A DNA stretch of 64,000 nucleotides from Rhizobium freirei PRF 81 (GCF_000359745.1 NZ_AQHN01000089.1:355001-419000); one strand, 5' to 3'. Shown: positions 18,159-28,135, numbered from the stretch's first letter. Notes: generated by a model not told the origin, from the letters alone. Numbers and translations: made by a program.

Positions 18159-19358
18159 ATGAACGATAAGCGCCCGATCAGGGCTACGAGCGGAACGAAC
18201 CATGAAGGCACCAGCGCCCATAACCGGCGGGTGATCATCGACGCGCTGCGGCTGAACGGCGCGCTCTCGCGTGCCGATCTCGCCCGAGCCACCCGCCTGA
18301 CGAAGCAGACGGTCTCCAACATCATGGAGGAGCTGGAAAACGACGGGCTCGTCACATCAAGGGAGACAGTGCGCCGCGGCCGCGGCCAGCCCTCAACGCC
18401 CTACGGCTTGGTGCCGGAAGGTGCCTTTGCCATCGGCCTGCAGATCGACCGTCACATCACCCGCGCCATCGCGGTCGATCTTGTCGGCAATGTCCTCATC
18501 CGCAAGGAAGCGAACCTGCCGGCCGGCGGGCCCGTCACCGGCACGCCCGTCGTCCTGCAGCTCGTGGAGGATGTGCGCGCCGAGCTGAAGCAGCGCGTGG
18601 CCCAGGCGGAAAAGCGCCTCGTCGGCCTCGGCGTTGCAATGCCAGGCCCGTTCGGTATCGACCAGGACGATGCCGAAAATCCCTGGATGATGGGCCCCTG
18701 GCAGCGCTTCCCGCTGCTGGAAACGCTATCCGCGGGCACCGGCCTCAATGTCACCCTGCAGAATGATGCCGCCGCCTGCGCCACGGCGGAGCGCATGGTC
18801 GGCGCGGCGCATGGGCTCGATCACGCCGTCTGCCTTTATGTTGGTTATGGCATCGGCGCAGGGCTCATACTTGGTGGCGAGCTCTATCGCGGCGCGCGCA
18901 GCAATGCCGGCGAAATCGGCATGGCGCTATTGTCGGCCGGCGGCGGAAAGACCGTGGAACATAGCGCGTCCCTGGCTTCGCTCTACGAGCATCTGGGCGT
19001 CGACCCGATGGCGCCCGATATTTATGCGCTGATAGACGAGCGTGCCGCAGCGAATGATCCTGATATTCTTGCCTGGATCGAAAAGGCGGCAGTCGATCTG
19101 CGCTGGAGTGTGCATCTCATCGAAACGGTCTTCGACCCGCAGACGGTGATCCTGTGCGGCGGAGCGCCGGCGGCCCTGGCAACGCGGCTGATCGAAGCCA
19201 TGCAGCCGCTCCTGCCATCCAATGCCGATCACGCCGGCCGGGTGCTTCCGCGCCTGCAGCTCGGTATGACCGACCCCTGGGCGGTCGCACGCGGTGCTGC
19301 CGCCGAGCCGATCGGCCATGCTTTCGATCCGCGTTTCTCGGCGATATTGAAGTCGTGA
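18159..19358 (+). CDS. ROK-family transcriptional regulator
   Basis: A 399-residue repressor of the NagC/XylR type. An N-terminal winged helix (about residues 22-85) contains LSRADLARATRLTKQTVSNIMEEL. The ROK sugar-kinase-like fold follows with GLGVAMPGPFG, LQNDAAACATAE, YVGYGIGAGLILGGELYRGARSNAGEIG. The usual zinc-binding CxCGxxGC segment of ROK proteins is not present at the expected place after GEIG, where the sequence reads MALLSAGGGKTVEHSAS, so metal binding may be lost. It is divergent from the ABC operon and is its probable regulator, with an imported sugar or sugar phosphate as inducer. Confidence 0.92.
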   Translation: MNDKRPIRATSGTNHEGTSAHNRRVIIDALRLNGALSRADLARATRLTKQTVSNIMEELENDGLVTSRETVRRGRGQPSTPYGLVPEGAFAIGLQIDRHITRAIAVDLVGNVLIRKEANLPAGGPVTGTPVVLQLVEDVRAELKQRVAQAEKRLVGLGVAMPGPFGIDQDDAENPWMMGPWQRFPLLETLSAGTGLNVTLQNDAAACATAERMVGAAHGLDHAVCLYVGYGIGAGLILGGELYRGARSNAGEIGMALLSAGGGKTVEHSASLASLYEHLGVDPMAPDIYALIDERAAANDPDILAWIEKAAVDLRWSVHLIETVFDPQTVILCGGAPAALATRLIEAMQPLLPSNADHAGRVLPRLQLGMTDPWAVARGAAAEPIGHAFDPRFSAILKS

Positions 19359-19362
19359 AATC

Positions 19363-19412
19363 TGGAGCGATTGCAGGAAAGCGTGCAGCGGTTTTCCGTC
19401 CGGAATCGCGTC
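19363..19412. repeat. RIME-like palindromic element, type B
   Basis: Nested inverted arms GCGATT/AATCGC and GGAAA/TTTCC around the loop gcgtgcagcgg. The core (AGGAAAGCGTGCAGCGGTTT) closely matches units at 25600-25651 and 34090-34130. It lies just downstream of the ROK gene. Ends are approximate. Confidence 0.6.
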
Positions 19413-19453
19413 GGAACGATGACCTAAAAAGGCTTGACGCTTCTGCGGAGCGC

Positions 19454-19798
19454 TTATGCTTTCTTGGGATGGCGCGGGCTGGCGCCGAGCCTAGCAAGCA
19501 CCTGGTTCGGAATGCCGTAACGCTGAATGACGTCGCGGCCGTTGCGCAGGCCGCAGATCTCGCGATGAATGAACATCGCCCAGACGGCTTCCGCAGCGGT
19601 GTCGACCAGCCGTTCGTGTTCTGCGCCTTGCCTACCCTTTGCCTCGCCCTCCTGCAGGGCGGCGAGTGCCTCCTCGACCTTCATGCCGTGCCGTCCGAGC
19701 GAGCTCGCCCTTTCCGACATCATCTCATATTCGAGAATCCCGAGGCCGGCCTCGTTCATCCGGGATGAGTTGAAATTGCGCGGCGGTCGAACTGTCAT
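19454..19798 (-). CDS. DUF6665 family protein
   Basis: A 114-residue soluble, largely helical protein. It has the pattern LEYEMMSERASSLGRHGMKVEEALAAL, then VWAMFIHREICGLRN and a closing YGIPNQVLARLGA that I associate with the rhizobial DUF6665 family, whose function is unknown. A ribosome site GGAG sits six bases before the ATG. It is a single gene, convergent with the ROK gene across a palindromic element. Nothing in its context suggests a role. Confidence 0.75.
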   Translation of the reverse strand: MTVRPPRNFNSSRMNEAGLGILEYEMMSERASSLGRHGMKVEEALAALQEGEAKGRQGAEHERLVDTAAEAVWAMFIHREICGLRNGRDVIQRYGIPNQVLARLGASPRHPKKA

Positions 19799-20051
19799 CT
19801 CAGGCTCCGCATGCTGATGATCTGTCCTGCCTTGGTTCTACACAATTCCAGCCTATTTCCCAAGTGTGACCATGCCGTCTCCGCTTAGCTTGAACCGACG
19901 CGTACGGAGTCGAAACTGCTGGATTTCACCGTCCAAAATCTCTTTTCGGGTGGCTGGAGGCCATCATTTGAGGTCCAATGCGAGCATAAGCGTTCCGTCA
20001 GCGGTGATCTCGCCCGATGCCATGAGCGCATTTCAAGGAAAGGATATCGGC

Positions 20052-20585
20052 ATGACCAAAGCTCCGAGATATGACGGAAAGCACTATATCTATCGGATCA
20101 TCAACTCGCCGGTTGGCGCCTTGAAGCTCGTCGGCAGCGATGATAGACTTGCCGCAATCCTCTGGGACAATGATCGGCCGGGCCGCGTGCCGCTGCCGAT
20201 CGTCGCTGAAGACGAAAATCATCCAATCCTGTTGGAGGCCGAACGGCAGCTCCTGGAATATTTTGCCGGCAAACGTCAAGTCTTCGATCTGCCGCTGGAC
20301 TTTGCCGGGACGGAGTTCCAACGGAAGGTGTGGCAGGCGCTGCTCGCCATCCCCTTCGGCCAGACACGGAGCTACCGCCAGATCGCAACGGAGATCGGCG
20401 CGGCGAAGGCGATCCGCGCGGTCGGTGCCGCCAATGGCCGTAACCCGATCTCGATCATCGCCCCCTGCCATCGTGTGGTGGGATCGGCCGGTGATCTCAG
20501 GGGATTTGCCGGCGGTCTCGAGCGCAAGGCCTATCTGCTGCGGCTCGAAGGGGCCGATACGAAGACATTCGATTTCGCCGCCTGA
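20052..20585 (+). CDS. ogt: Methylated-DNA--[protein]-cysteine S-methyltransferase
   Basis: A 177-residue Ogt-type suicide alkyltransferase that removes O6-alkyl groups from guanine in DNA. The acceptor Cys is C139 in the signature IIAPCHRVVG. The helix-turn-helix preceding it (FGQTRSYRQIATEIGAAKAIRAVGAA) and the Asn/Arg hinge GAANGRNP fit the family. Start 20052 is favoured by AAGGAAAGGA seven bases upstream and the ordinary N-terminus of Ogt; longer in-frame starts exist at 19866. No Ada regulatory domain is present. A strong hairpin terminator follows. Confidence 0.92.
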   Translation: MTKAPRYDGKHYIYRIINSPVGALKLVGSDDRLAAILWDNDRPGRVPLPIVAEDENHPILLEAERQLLEYFAGKRQVFDLPLDFAGTEFQRKVWQALLAIPFGQTRSYRQIATEIGAAKAIRAVGAANGRNPISIIAPCHRVVGSAGDLRGFAGGLERKAYLLRLEGADTKTFDFAA

Positions 20586-20617
20586 CCTCTCGGCGATCAT
20601 TGACCGCGCAACATGCA

Positions 20618-20653
20618 AAAGGCCCATCTGGAGAAGCAGATGGGCCTTTCATT
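20618..20653. terminator. Bidirectional intrinsic terminator
   Basis: A perfect 13-base stem AAAGGCCCATCTG (20618-20630) / CAGATGGGCCTTT (20637-20649) with loop GAGAAG, flanked by A-rich and T-rich sides. It lies between the convergent ogt and oxidoreductase-fusion genes and can serve both. Confidence 0.85.
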
Positions 20654-20683
20654 TTGGTGCTGCCTTAAATCGGCGGGCCTATC

Positions 20684-22687
20684 TCAGCCTTCGAGCCACT
20701 TCACCTGTTCCGGCGTCAGCTTGATGTCGAGCGCCGAAAGGCTGTCTTCCAGCTCCGCGACCGTGCGCGGGCCGATCAGCGGGATGACGGGGAAGGGCTG
20801 GGCGACGACATAGGCGAGCGCGATGTGGATCGGGCTGCGGCCGAGCTTCTGCGCCAGTTCGATCGCCCTGTCGCGGCGGCCGAAATTGCGGTCGGAATAC
20901 CAGACGCGGACCAGTTCCTCGTCATCGCGCTTGTCGCGGCCGGCGCGGTCGGTGAAGAAGCCGCGGCCCTGGCTCGACCAGGCGAAGTTCGGGATCTGCT
21001 TGGCATTGAGCCAGGCCTTCCAGTCGTCGTCGGAGGCGGCCACGCATCCGGCCCAGATCGGGTCGAGCATTTCCGCCAGCGAGAAGTTGTTGGAAAGTGC
21101 CGCTGGCGCCTTCTTGCCGTTCTTCTCGGCATAGTCGATCGCTTCGTCGAAACGAGCGCGCGTCCAGTTCGAGCCGCCGAAGATGCCGCGGATGCGGCCG
21201 GCCTTCACCTCAGCATCCATGGCATCGACGAACTCGCCGACCGGAACGTCGGTATTGTCGCGGTGCATGAAGTAGATGTCGACATAGTCGGTCTTCAGGC
21301 GGTTGAGCGACTGGTCGAGTTGCTTGGCGATCATGTCCGGATAGCACAGTGGCGAATGCGCGCCCTTGCCGATCAGTACGATCTCCTCGCGCGGCACGTT
21401 GCGGCTGGTGTGCCAATCACCGAAGATGCTCTCCGTCTTTCCGCCGCCATAGACATAGGCGGTGTCGAAGGCATTGCCGCCGGCTTCATAGAAGGCGTCG
21501 AGCGTCAGCGAGGCGGCTGCGAAATTCGGGAAGAACTCGAAGCCGAGCGTGACGAGCGATGCTGGCTTGGCGATGCCCGGAATGCTGCGCTTCGGGATGC
21601 CGTTGCCCTTGGTCACGGTCGCGCCGGCGATGTTCTTCGTGCGGTGCGCCGCCTTCTCGACACTATATTCGAGGCCGATAGAGGCGCGCCATTGGTCGAG
21701 GACCCTGAGATTGCCGATCGAATCCGCCCAGCCGATGCCGGGATAGGCGAATTCTTGTCTGCCGGCGCGAATGGCATCGCCCGCAGCATCGACTTCGAAG
21801 GAATAGAGCCAGCGCTCTTCCTTGACTTCGATTGTCTTCGTCTCGCCGCCCTTGATCACTTCGATCTTGCCGACGCCACCCTTGTGGCCGGAGGCGAACC
21901 AGAAGTCTGCGACTTCGATGCGGCCTTCGGAGCCGATGATGCGCAGTGTGTTGTCCTGGTTCGCCATGATCGAGCAGGACACTTCGGCGATGATCTCGTT
22001 CGGGAATTTCAGGACGGCGGAAGCCCATTCGTCGACGCCGGTCTGGCCGAGATGGCCGACGCCCGACACCTTGTCGGGATCGAGAAACGGCTTGCCGGCG
22101 GCCGCACCAGCGATCAGGCGTGCCATGGAGACCGGATAGCCGCCGACATCGAGGATGCCGCCGCCGGCCATGTCATTGGCAAATAGCCGGTGTTCCGGAT
22201 TTACTTTGCCCATATTGAAGCCGAAGGAGGAGCGGATGATGCGCAGCTCGCCGATCACACCGCTCTTGATGAGCTCGATCAGCTTCGCCGTCTGCGTATG
22301 GACGCGATACATGAAGGCTTCGCCGGCGAAGACACCGGCTTTCTTCGCTGCATAATAGATGGCCTCGGCATCGAAGGCAGAGAGCGCGATCGGCTTTTCG
22401 ACGAGCACATGCTTGCCGGCGCGGATTGCCTTGATCGCCCATTCGGCATGGCCGGTATGCGGCGTGGCGATATAGACGGCGTCGATGTCCTTGTCGGCGA
22501 GCAGGGCTTCATAGCCATTGACGATGCGCGCGCCGGGAAAATTGTCGCCAAGGCCCGGCTTGCCGGGGTTGCGGCTGGCGATGGCCACCAGCTTGCCGCT
22601 GCGGGAATGGGCAATGCCATCGGCAAAAGTCTGCGCGATCCGGCCGGGGCCGATGATGCCCCAGCGGATGGATGTATCGGTAGTCAT
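20684..22687 (-). CDS. Fused Gfo/Idh/MocA oxidoreductase - aldo/keto reductase
   Basis: A 667-residue two-enzyme protein in one uninterrupted frame. Residues 1-345 are a Gfo/Idh/MocA dehydrogenase: nucleotide site GIIGPGRIAQTFADG, the EKPIAL motif near 97-102, and the C-terminal barrel with GGGILDVGGYPVSMARLI. Residues from about 366 on are an aldo/keto reductase with the tetrad D408 (FDTAYVYGG), Y413, K441 (IGKGAH) and the His in YFMHRDN, ending IPLIGPRTVAELEDSL. Both active sites look intact. It is the last gene of a sugar ABC operon, so it probably oxidises and reduces the imported sugar or a derivative; linked redox with shared NAD(P) is an inference. Confidence 0.92.
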   Translation of the reverse strand: MTTDTSIRWGIIGPGRIAQTFADGIAHSRSGKLVAIASRNPGKPGLGDNFPGARIVNGYEALLADKDIDAVYIATPHTGHAEWAIKAIRAGKHVLVEKPIALSAFDAEAIYYAAKKAGVFAGEAFMYRVHTQTAKLIELIKSGVIGELRIIRSSFGFNMGKVNPEHRLFANDMAGGGILDVGGYPVSMARLIAGAAAGKPFLDPDKVSGVGHLGQTGVDEWASAVLKFPNEIIAEVSCSIMANQDNTLRIIGSEGRIEVADFWFASGHKGGVGKIEVIKGGETKTIEVKEERWLYSFEVDAAGDAIRAGRQEFAYPGIGWADSIGNLRVLDQWRASIGLEYSVEKAAHRTKNIAGATVTKGNGIPKRSIPGIAKPASLVTLGFEFFPNFAAASLTLDAFYEAGGNAFDTAYVYGGGKTESIFGDWHTSRNVPREEIVLIGKGAHSPLCYPDMIAKQLDQSLNRLKTDYVDIYFMHRDNTDVPVGEFVDAMDAEVKAGRIRGIFGGSNWTRARFDEAIDYAEKNGKKAPAALSNNFSLAEMLDPIWAGCVAASDDDWKAWLNAKQIPNFAWSSQGRGFFTDRAGRDKRDDEELVRVWYSDRNFGRRDRAIELAQKLGRSPIHIALAYVVAQPFPVIPLIGPRTVAELEDSLSALDIKLTPEQVKWLEG

Positions 22688-22742
22688 GAAACGGTCCTTT
22701 CCTAAATCTGCATGCTGTCTTGGGAGGGGTAGAAAGCAGCGC

Positions 22743-23831
<1,089 letters not shown>

Positions 23832-23845
23832 ACGGGTCCCCGGAA

Positions 23846-24682
23846 TTATTTGACTGCGCCGGCGGCGATGCCGGCGATGAAGTGGCGTTGCAGGAGAACG
23901 AAGACGACGAGGATCGGCGCTGTCAGCATCACGGCGCCGGCCATGATGCCGCCCCAGGAGACCCTGGTGAGGCCGATCAGCGTCCCGAGCGCCACGGGCG
24001 CGGTCATCATTCCCGGACGGGAGTTGATGAGCAACGGCCAGAGGTAGTTGTTCCAGGATGCCAGGAACAGGATGATGGCGAGAGCCGCCATCGTCGGCCT
24101 TGCCAGCGGCAGGGCGATGCGCAGGAAGATCTGCCATTCCTTGACGCCCTCGACGCGAGCGGCGTCAAAGAGCTCGCCGGGCATCATCGAGAAGGCCTGG
24201 CGCATGAACAGCACGCCGAGTGAGTTGAATAGTGGCGGTACGATCAGCGCGACCCATGAATTGGCCAGCCCGAAATCTCGCGCCACCATGATGAATTGCG
24301 GGATGACGACGACGGAGTAGGGTAGCGTGATCGTGCCGAGGATGATGCCGATGACGCCCGAACGGCCGGCGAACTGGTAGCGCGCCAGAGCCCATCCGGC
24401 CATTGAGGTCAATAGCACCGACAGGAAGGTGTAGACGACGGCAACGACGATGGAGATCGTCATAGCACCGATGAAGTTGGTGTCGGCCTGCAGGTTCCGG
24501 ACGTTGTCCATGAAACCTGTCGACGGTGTCAGGATGATGCCAGGGCTGAAAATGCCGTAATCGGGCATGGTCGAGAAGACGAACATCATCCAAAGCGGAA
24601 ACAGCCAGATGATGGCGAGCGGCACCAGCAGGCCGTGCAGCGCGATCGAGCGGATCAGAGTGGATTTGGACTTCGATTTCAT
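23846..24682 (-). CDS. ABC sugar permease (MalG-like)
   Basis: A 278-residue inner-membrane permease with six predicted helices and the ATPase-docking loop ELFDAARVEGVKEWQIFLRIALPLA near residues 170-194. Its start overlaps the preceding permease gene by four bases. The stop is 14 bases before the ATPase start. Confidence 0.93.
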   Translation of the reverse strand: MKSKSKSTLIRSIALHGLLVPLAIIWLFPLWMMFVFSTMPDYGIFSPGIILTPSTGFMDNVRNLQADTNFIGAMTISIVVAVVYTFLSVLLTSMAGWALARYQFAGRSGVIGIILGTITLPYSVVVIPQFIMVARDFGLANSWVALIVPPLFNSLGVLFMRQAFSMMPGELFDAARVEGVKEWQIFLRIALPLARPTMAALAIILFLASWNNYLWPLLINSRPGMMTAPVALGTLIGLTRVSWGGIMAGAVMLTAPILVVFVLLQRHFIAGIAAGAVK

Positions 24683-25539
24683 TTCGGTTCGCGCCCCACC
24701 CAGAGATTGAGGAGAGAGATGGCTACCGCGAGCGCCGCCATCGTGTAGGCGACCGCCGAGGCATAGCCGAAGTTGGTCGACTGGAAGGCCTGGCGATAGA
24801 GCAGCAGGCCGAGCGTCTCCGTCCCGCCGCCGGGGCCACCTCTGTTTGTGATCAGATATGGTTCGGTGAAGAGCTGCATGGTGCCGATGACGGACAGCAC
24901 GACGCAGAAGAGAATGATCGGCTTCAACAGCGGCAGCGTGATATGAATGAACTGCTGGAAGCGGTTGACGCGGTCGAGAGTCGCGGCCTCATAGACATCC
25001 TCGGGGATCGATTGCAGCCCGGACAGGATGATGATGGCGTTATAACCCGCCCAGCGCCAGGTGACGGCGATGATGATGAGCACCATGGCGGCATGCGATT
25101 CCGCGAACCACGACACCGGTGCGAAGCCGACCGTACCGAGCAGCTTGTTGACGATGCCGAAATCGACGTTGAACATCAGGCGGAAGACAGCGGCATAGGC
25201 CACCTCGCCAACGACGACAGGTGCGAAGAAAGCGAAGCGGAAAATGCCACGGGCCTTCAACAGCGGTGAATTCAGCAGCACCGCCATGACCGTGGCGAGC
25301 GTGATCATGACGGGGACCTGGACGATCAGGATGATCAGCGTGTTTTGCAGCGCGTTGTAGAAGGCCGGGTCGCCAAACAGGCGCCCCCAATTGAGCGACA
25401 GATTGTAGACCCACGGATTAACCCGGGTGTTCTGGAACGAAATCAGGAACGAATCAATGATCGGCCAGACCCAGAAAGCGGCGAACACCAGAAGATAGGG
25501 TGCAAGGAACGCATAGGCGCTCCGGTTTCGCAACCGCAT
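24679..25539 (-). CDS. ABC sugar permease (MalF-like)
   Basis: A 286-residue inner-membrane permease; N-terminal helix AYAFLAPYLLVFAAFWVWPI and the coupling loop DVYEAATLDRVNRFQQFIHITLPLL are typical. It is separated from the binding-protein gene by 226 bases holding a large nested palindrome (25584-25729). Confidence 0.93.
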   Translation of the reverse strand: MRLRNRSAYAFLAPYLLVFAAFWVWPIIDSFLISFQNTRVNPWVYNLSLNWGRLFGDPAFYNALQNTLIILIVQVPVMITLATVMAVLLNSPLLKARGIFRFAFFAPVVVGEVAYAAVFRLMFNVDFGIVNKLLGTVGFAPVSWFAESHAAMVLIIIAVTWRWAGYNAIIILSGLQSIPEDVYEAATLDRVNRFQQFIHITLPLLKPIILFCVVLSVIGTMQLFTEPYLITNRGGPGGGTETLGLLLYRQAFQSTNFGYASAVAYTMAALAVAISLLNLWVGREPK

Positions 25540-25583
25540 GAAAGCCTCCTCACTTTATGCGCAGTGAAATGATGCGTGACATC

Positions 25584-25729
25584 GCATCCCCGCCGCCCCT
25601 AGAGCGTGACGCCGAAAAGTGTAGGCGGTTTTCGGACGACGTCACGCTCTACTTCTTTGATTCTAGAGCGGATTCAGATTTTAGGTCGAACAGACCTAAA
25701 ATCATCCGGCTCTAGGGCGGCGGGGATGC
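25584..25729. repeat. Large nested RIME-like palindromic mosaic (types B + A)
   Basis: Outer arms of 22 bases (25584-25605 and 25708-25729; GCATCCCCGCCGCC...TAGAGC against its complement, one extra C on the left) enclose two full hairpin units. Type B is at 25600-25651 (arms TAGAGCGTGAC/GTCACGCTCTA, inner CCGAAAA/TTTTCGG). Type A is at 25663-25715 (arms CTAGAGCGGAT / ATCCGGCTCTAG, inner GATTTTAGGTC/GACCTAAAATC around GAACA). The whole lies between binding-protein and permease genes of the second ABC operon. Confidence 0.75.
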
Positions 25730-25765
25730 CGAGCGCGGCTTGGGATGCGCGCCCGGCAGTGTCAC

Positions 25766-27040
25766 TCATTTCGCGAGTGGCAGGCCTGTCGCCGAGGCGA
25801 TCTGCTGGGCCGCGTCGTCGAGCGCTGCCTTGCCGTTTGGATAGCCGCCGGCAAGGTATTTCGTCTGGACGGCCTTTATGACCTCATCGGCGTCACTGAA
25901 ATACTGGGTCCCAGGGCTCGGGTGGATTTTCGGCAGGGTGGCGAGGATATCGGCCCAGACCTTTTGCCCACCCCAATAGGGCTGCGGCTGGTTGACGAAG
26001 GGATCTTGGACCGCAGTCAGAAGCGACGGCACGAGCCCGAAGGACTTCAGCATGGTCACCTGGCCCTCATTGGTGCCAAGCGTGTATTCGAGGTACTTCC
26101 AGGCGGCTTCCTTGTGCTTGGAGCCGCTGGCGATTGCGAGCGACGAACCGCCGAGATTGGCTGCGTGTGGGCCGTCGGCCGTCATGCTCGGCATCGGATA
26201 GACGCCCCATTTGCCGGCGAGATCCGGCGAGGTGGAGCGGACTGTGCCTTCATACCAGCCGCCATAGAGCTGCGATGCCACCTTGCTTGCAGTGTTCGCC
26301 TGGATTTTCTCGTTCCAGTTTGCCGCGGTCATCAGGCCCGCGTCCTTGATCCCCTTCACCTTGTCCAGCGCTTTGACGCAGCCGGGCTGGTTGACGGTGA
26401 TGCTCTGGCTGTCACTCGAAAAATAGCCGCAGCCTTGTTCGTTGGCGAGCATGCGGAACCATTCTGTGTCGCCGTTGAGATCGGCCTGCGTCATGACGAC
26501 ACCGGGATTGGCGGCGGAGATCTTCTTGCCGGCGGCGATGAAATCGTCCCAGGTCTTGATCGTTGCCGGATCGACGCCTGCCTTTTCATAGAGATCGCGG
26601 CGATAGAACATGGTGACCGGGCCGGAATCCCACGGCATCGCATAGGCTGCGGCGCCAACTTCGAGTTCCGCGCGCTTGAAGTCCGGGAATTGCTTCTTGA
26701 GGCTGTCGTTGTAGCCGAGTTTCGTCAGGTCGGTCAGGCAGTCCGGAAAGCGGTTCCAGAAGATCGATGCTTTGTGGTTTTCGATCGACATGACGTCGGG
26801 CAGACCGTCGCCGCCGGCAGCGCAAGCGGCCAGCATTTTGTCGAAGACCTGCGGGTTGCCGATGTCCTGCACATCGACCTTGATGTCGGGGTATTTTTTA
26901 TTGAAGCCTTCGACCGTCGATTTCAGTGCAGAAGCGGCGATGTTCCAGCTCCAGACTGTAATGGTAGTTTGTTCTGCAAAGGCAGAACCGGAAGCGAGTA
27001 AGGCAGCAAGCGCCGTCGCCCCAGCAAGTTTTAAACGCAT
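25766..27040 (-). CDS. Extracellular sugar-binding protein of ABC importer
   Basis: A 424-residue periplasmic binding protein with a signal peptide to about residue 22 (GSAFAEQ). Family 1 hallmarks include VEGFNKKYPDIKVDVQDIG, AYAMPWDSGPVTMFYRRDLYEKAG and AAWKYLEYTLGTNEGQ. A ribosome site GGGAGG lies just upstream of ATG 27040. It begins the operon divergent from the AraC-type regulator, only 92 bases away, so both promoters share that short spacer. Confidence 0.93.
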   Translation of the reverse strand: MRLKLAGATALAALLASGSAFAEQTTITVWSWNIAASALKSTVEGFNKKYPDIKVDVQDIGNPQVFDKMLAACAAGGDGLPDVMSIENHKASIFWNRFPDCLTDLTKLGYNDSLKKQFPDFKRAELEVGAAAYAMPWDSGPVTMFYRRDLYEKAGVDPATIKTWDDFIAAGKKISAANPGVVMTQADLNGDTEWFRMLANEQGCGYFSSDSQSITVNQPGCVKALDKVKGIKDAGLMTAANWNEKIQANTASKVASQLYGGWYEGTVRSTSPDLAGKWGVYPMPSMTADGPHAANLGGSSLAIASGSKHKEAAWKYLEYTLGTNEGQVTMLKSFGLVPSLLTAVQDPFVNQPQPYWGGQKVWADILATLPKIHPSPGTQYFSDADEVIKAVQTKYLAGGYPNGKAALDDAAQQIASATGLPLAK

Positions 27041-27132
27041 TGAAAATCCTCCCTTTTCAATTGCCGTCCGCTAGCGAACGCGTTTAAATTAGCTCCCGGT
27101 ACGCTTCTGTCTCCTAAAAAGGGAACATCGAC

Positions 27133-28074
27133 TTGGCGAAAAGTAAGGTAGGTGAACGGGCGGTTTATCAGCCAGGCGCAAGCAGCGTCGAGGGGCTCCC
27201 GACAATCCTGCAGATGTTCTATTCCCATCCGCTGCCGATGGCGAAGCCACATTGGCATGCGCAGGTGGAAGTGAACTACATCGTGCGCGGCAGCGTGCAT
27301 TATCAAATAGGCGATCATGAGCTGCATCTGAAGGCCGGCCAGATCTGCCTCTTCTGGGGTGGCCAGCCGCACCAGCTGGACGAACTCTCCGATGACGCGA
27401 TCTATGCCGGCGCGCATCTGCCGCTCGTGCATTTCTTCCGACTGCGGCTGCCGCTCGATATTTCCGGCCGCCTCATTCGCGGGCAGACCCTGATAAGCTC
27501 GGCAACGGATGCCGCCGATGACGAGAATTTCGCCCGCTGGCACCGTTATGTCATGTCTGATGATGGCGCCAAGGCCGAACATGCCGTCGCCGAACTCCTC
27601 CTTCGCCTGGAGCGGATCGCCTTCGAGCCCTATCGCATGGTGCCGGAAAAGCAGGGCAGCCTTGCGAACGAGCAGGCTCATCCGCAATCCTCGCGCAGCC
27701 TGGCGAGGATGTGCGATTTCATTGCCGAAAATTTTCTCGACGATATTGATACGGTCGATATCGCCAAGGCAGCACATCTTCATCCGAAATACGCCATGAA
27801 CCTCTTCAAAAAATCGACGGGCATGACGCTGGCCAAATATGTGAATCTACTGCGCCTTTCGCGTGCCCAGGCGATGCTGATACGGGACGAGGCCAACGTG
27901 CTTCAGGTCGCCATGGACAGCGGTTTCGGCTCGATCAGCGCCTTCAACAAATCCTTCCGCCACATCGCAGGCATGACGCCTTCCGATTTCCGTCGCGACA
28001 TGCGCGTGCTTTCCGCAATGAATGTGGAAGCCCTCGAATCGTCCATCAGGCGTCCTCCGCAGATTCAACGCTGA
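27133..28074 (+). CDS. AraC-family regulator, MelR-like
   Basis: A 313-residue regulator. The N-terminal cupin sensor has HWHAQVEVNYIVRG and LFWGGQPHQL, close in wording to the sensor domain of the melibiose regulator MelR. The C-terminal part has two AraC helix-turn-helix units: TVDIAKAAHLHPKYAMNLFKK and LQVAMDSGFGSISAFNKSFRH, ending MTPSDFRRDM. The TTG start is used because an AAGGGAA run lies about nine bases upstream and family alignment would start here; ATG at 27214 is an alternative. It probably controls the divergent ABC operon and the isomerase gene downstream. Confidence 0.9.
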   Translation: MAKSKVGERAVYQPGASSVEGLPTILQMFYSHPLPMAKPHWHAQVEVNYIVRGSVHYQIGDHELHLKAGQICLFWGGQPHQLDELSDDAIYAGAHLPLVHFFRLRLPLDISGRLIRGQTLISSATDAADDENFARWHRYVMSDDGAKAEHAVAELLLRLERIAFEPYRMVPEKQGSLANEQAHPQSSRSLARMCDFIAENFLDDIDTVDIAKAAHLHPKYAMNLFKKSTGMTLAKYVNLLRLSRAQAMLIRDEANVLQVAMDSGFGSISAFNKSFRHIAGMTPSDFRRDMRVLSAMNVEALESSIRRPPQIQR

Positions 28075-28135
28075 GACCCCTTGCGGTCGCTGCAGATCCC
28101 AAGCATTGCTGATGACAATTTGGGAGGAGATTTCA

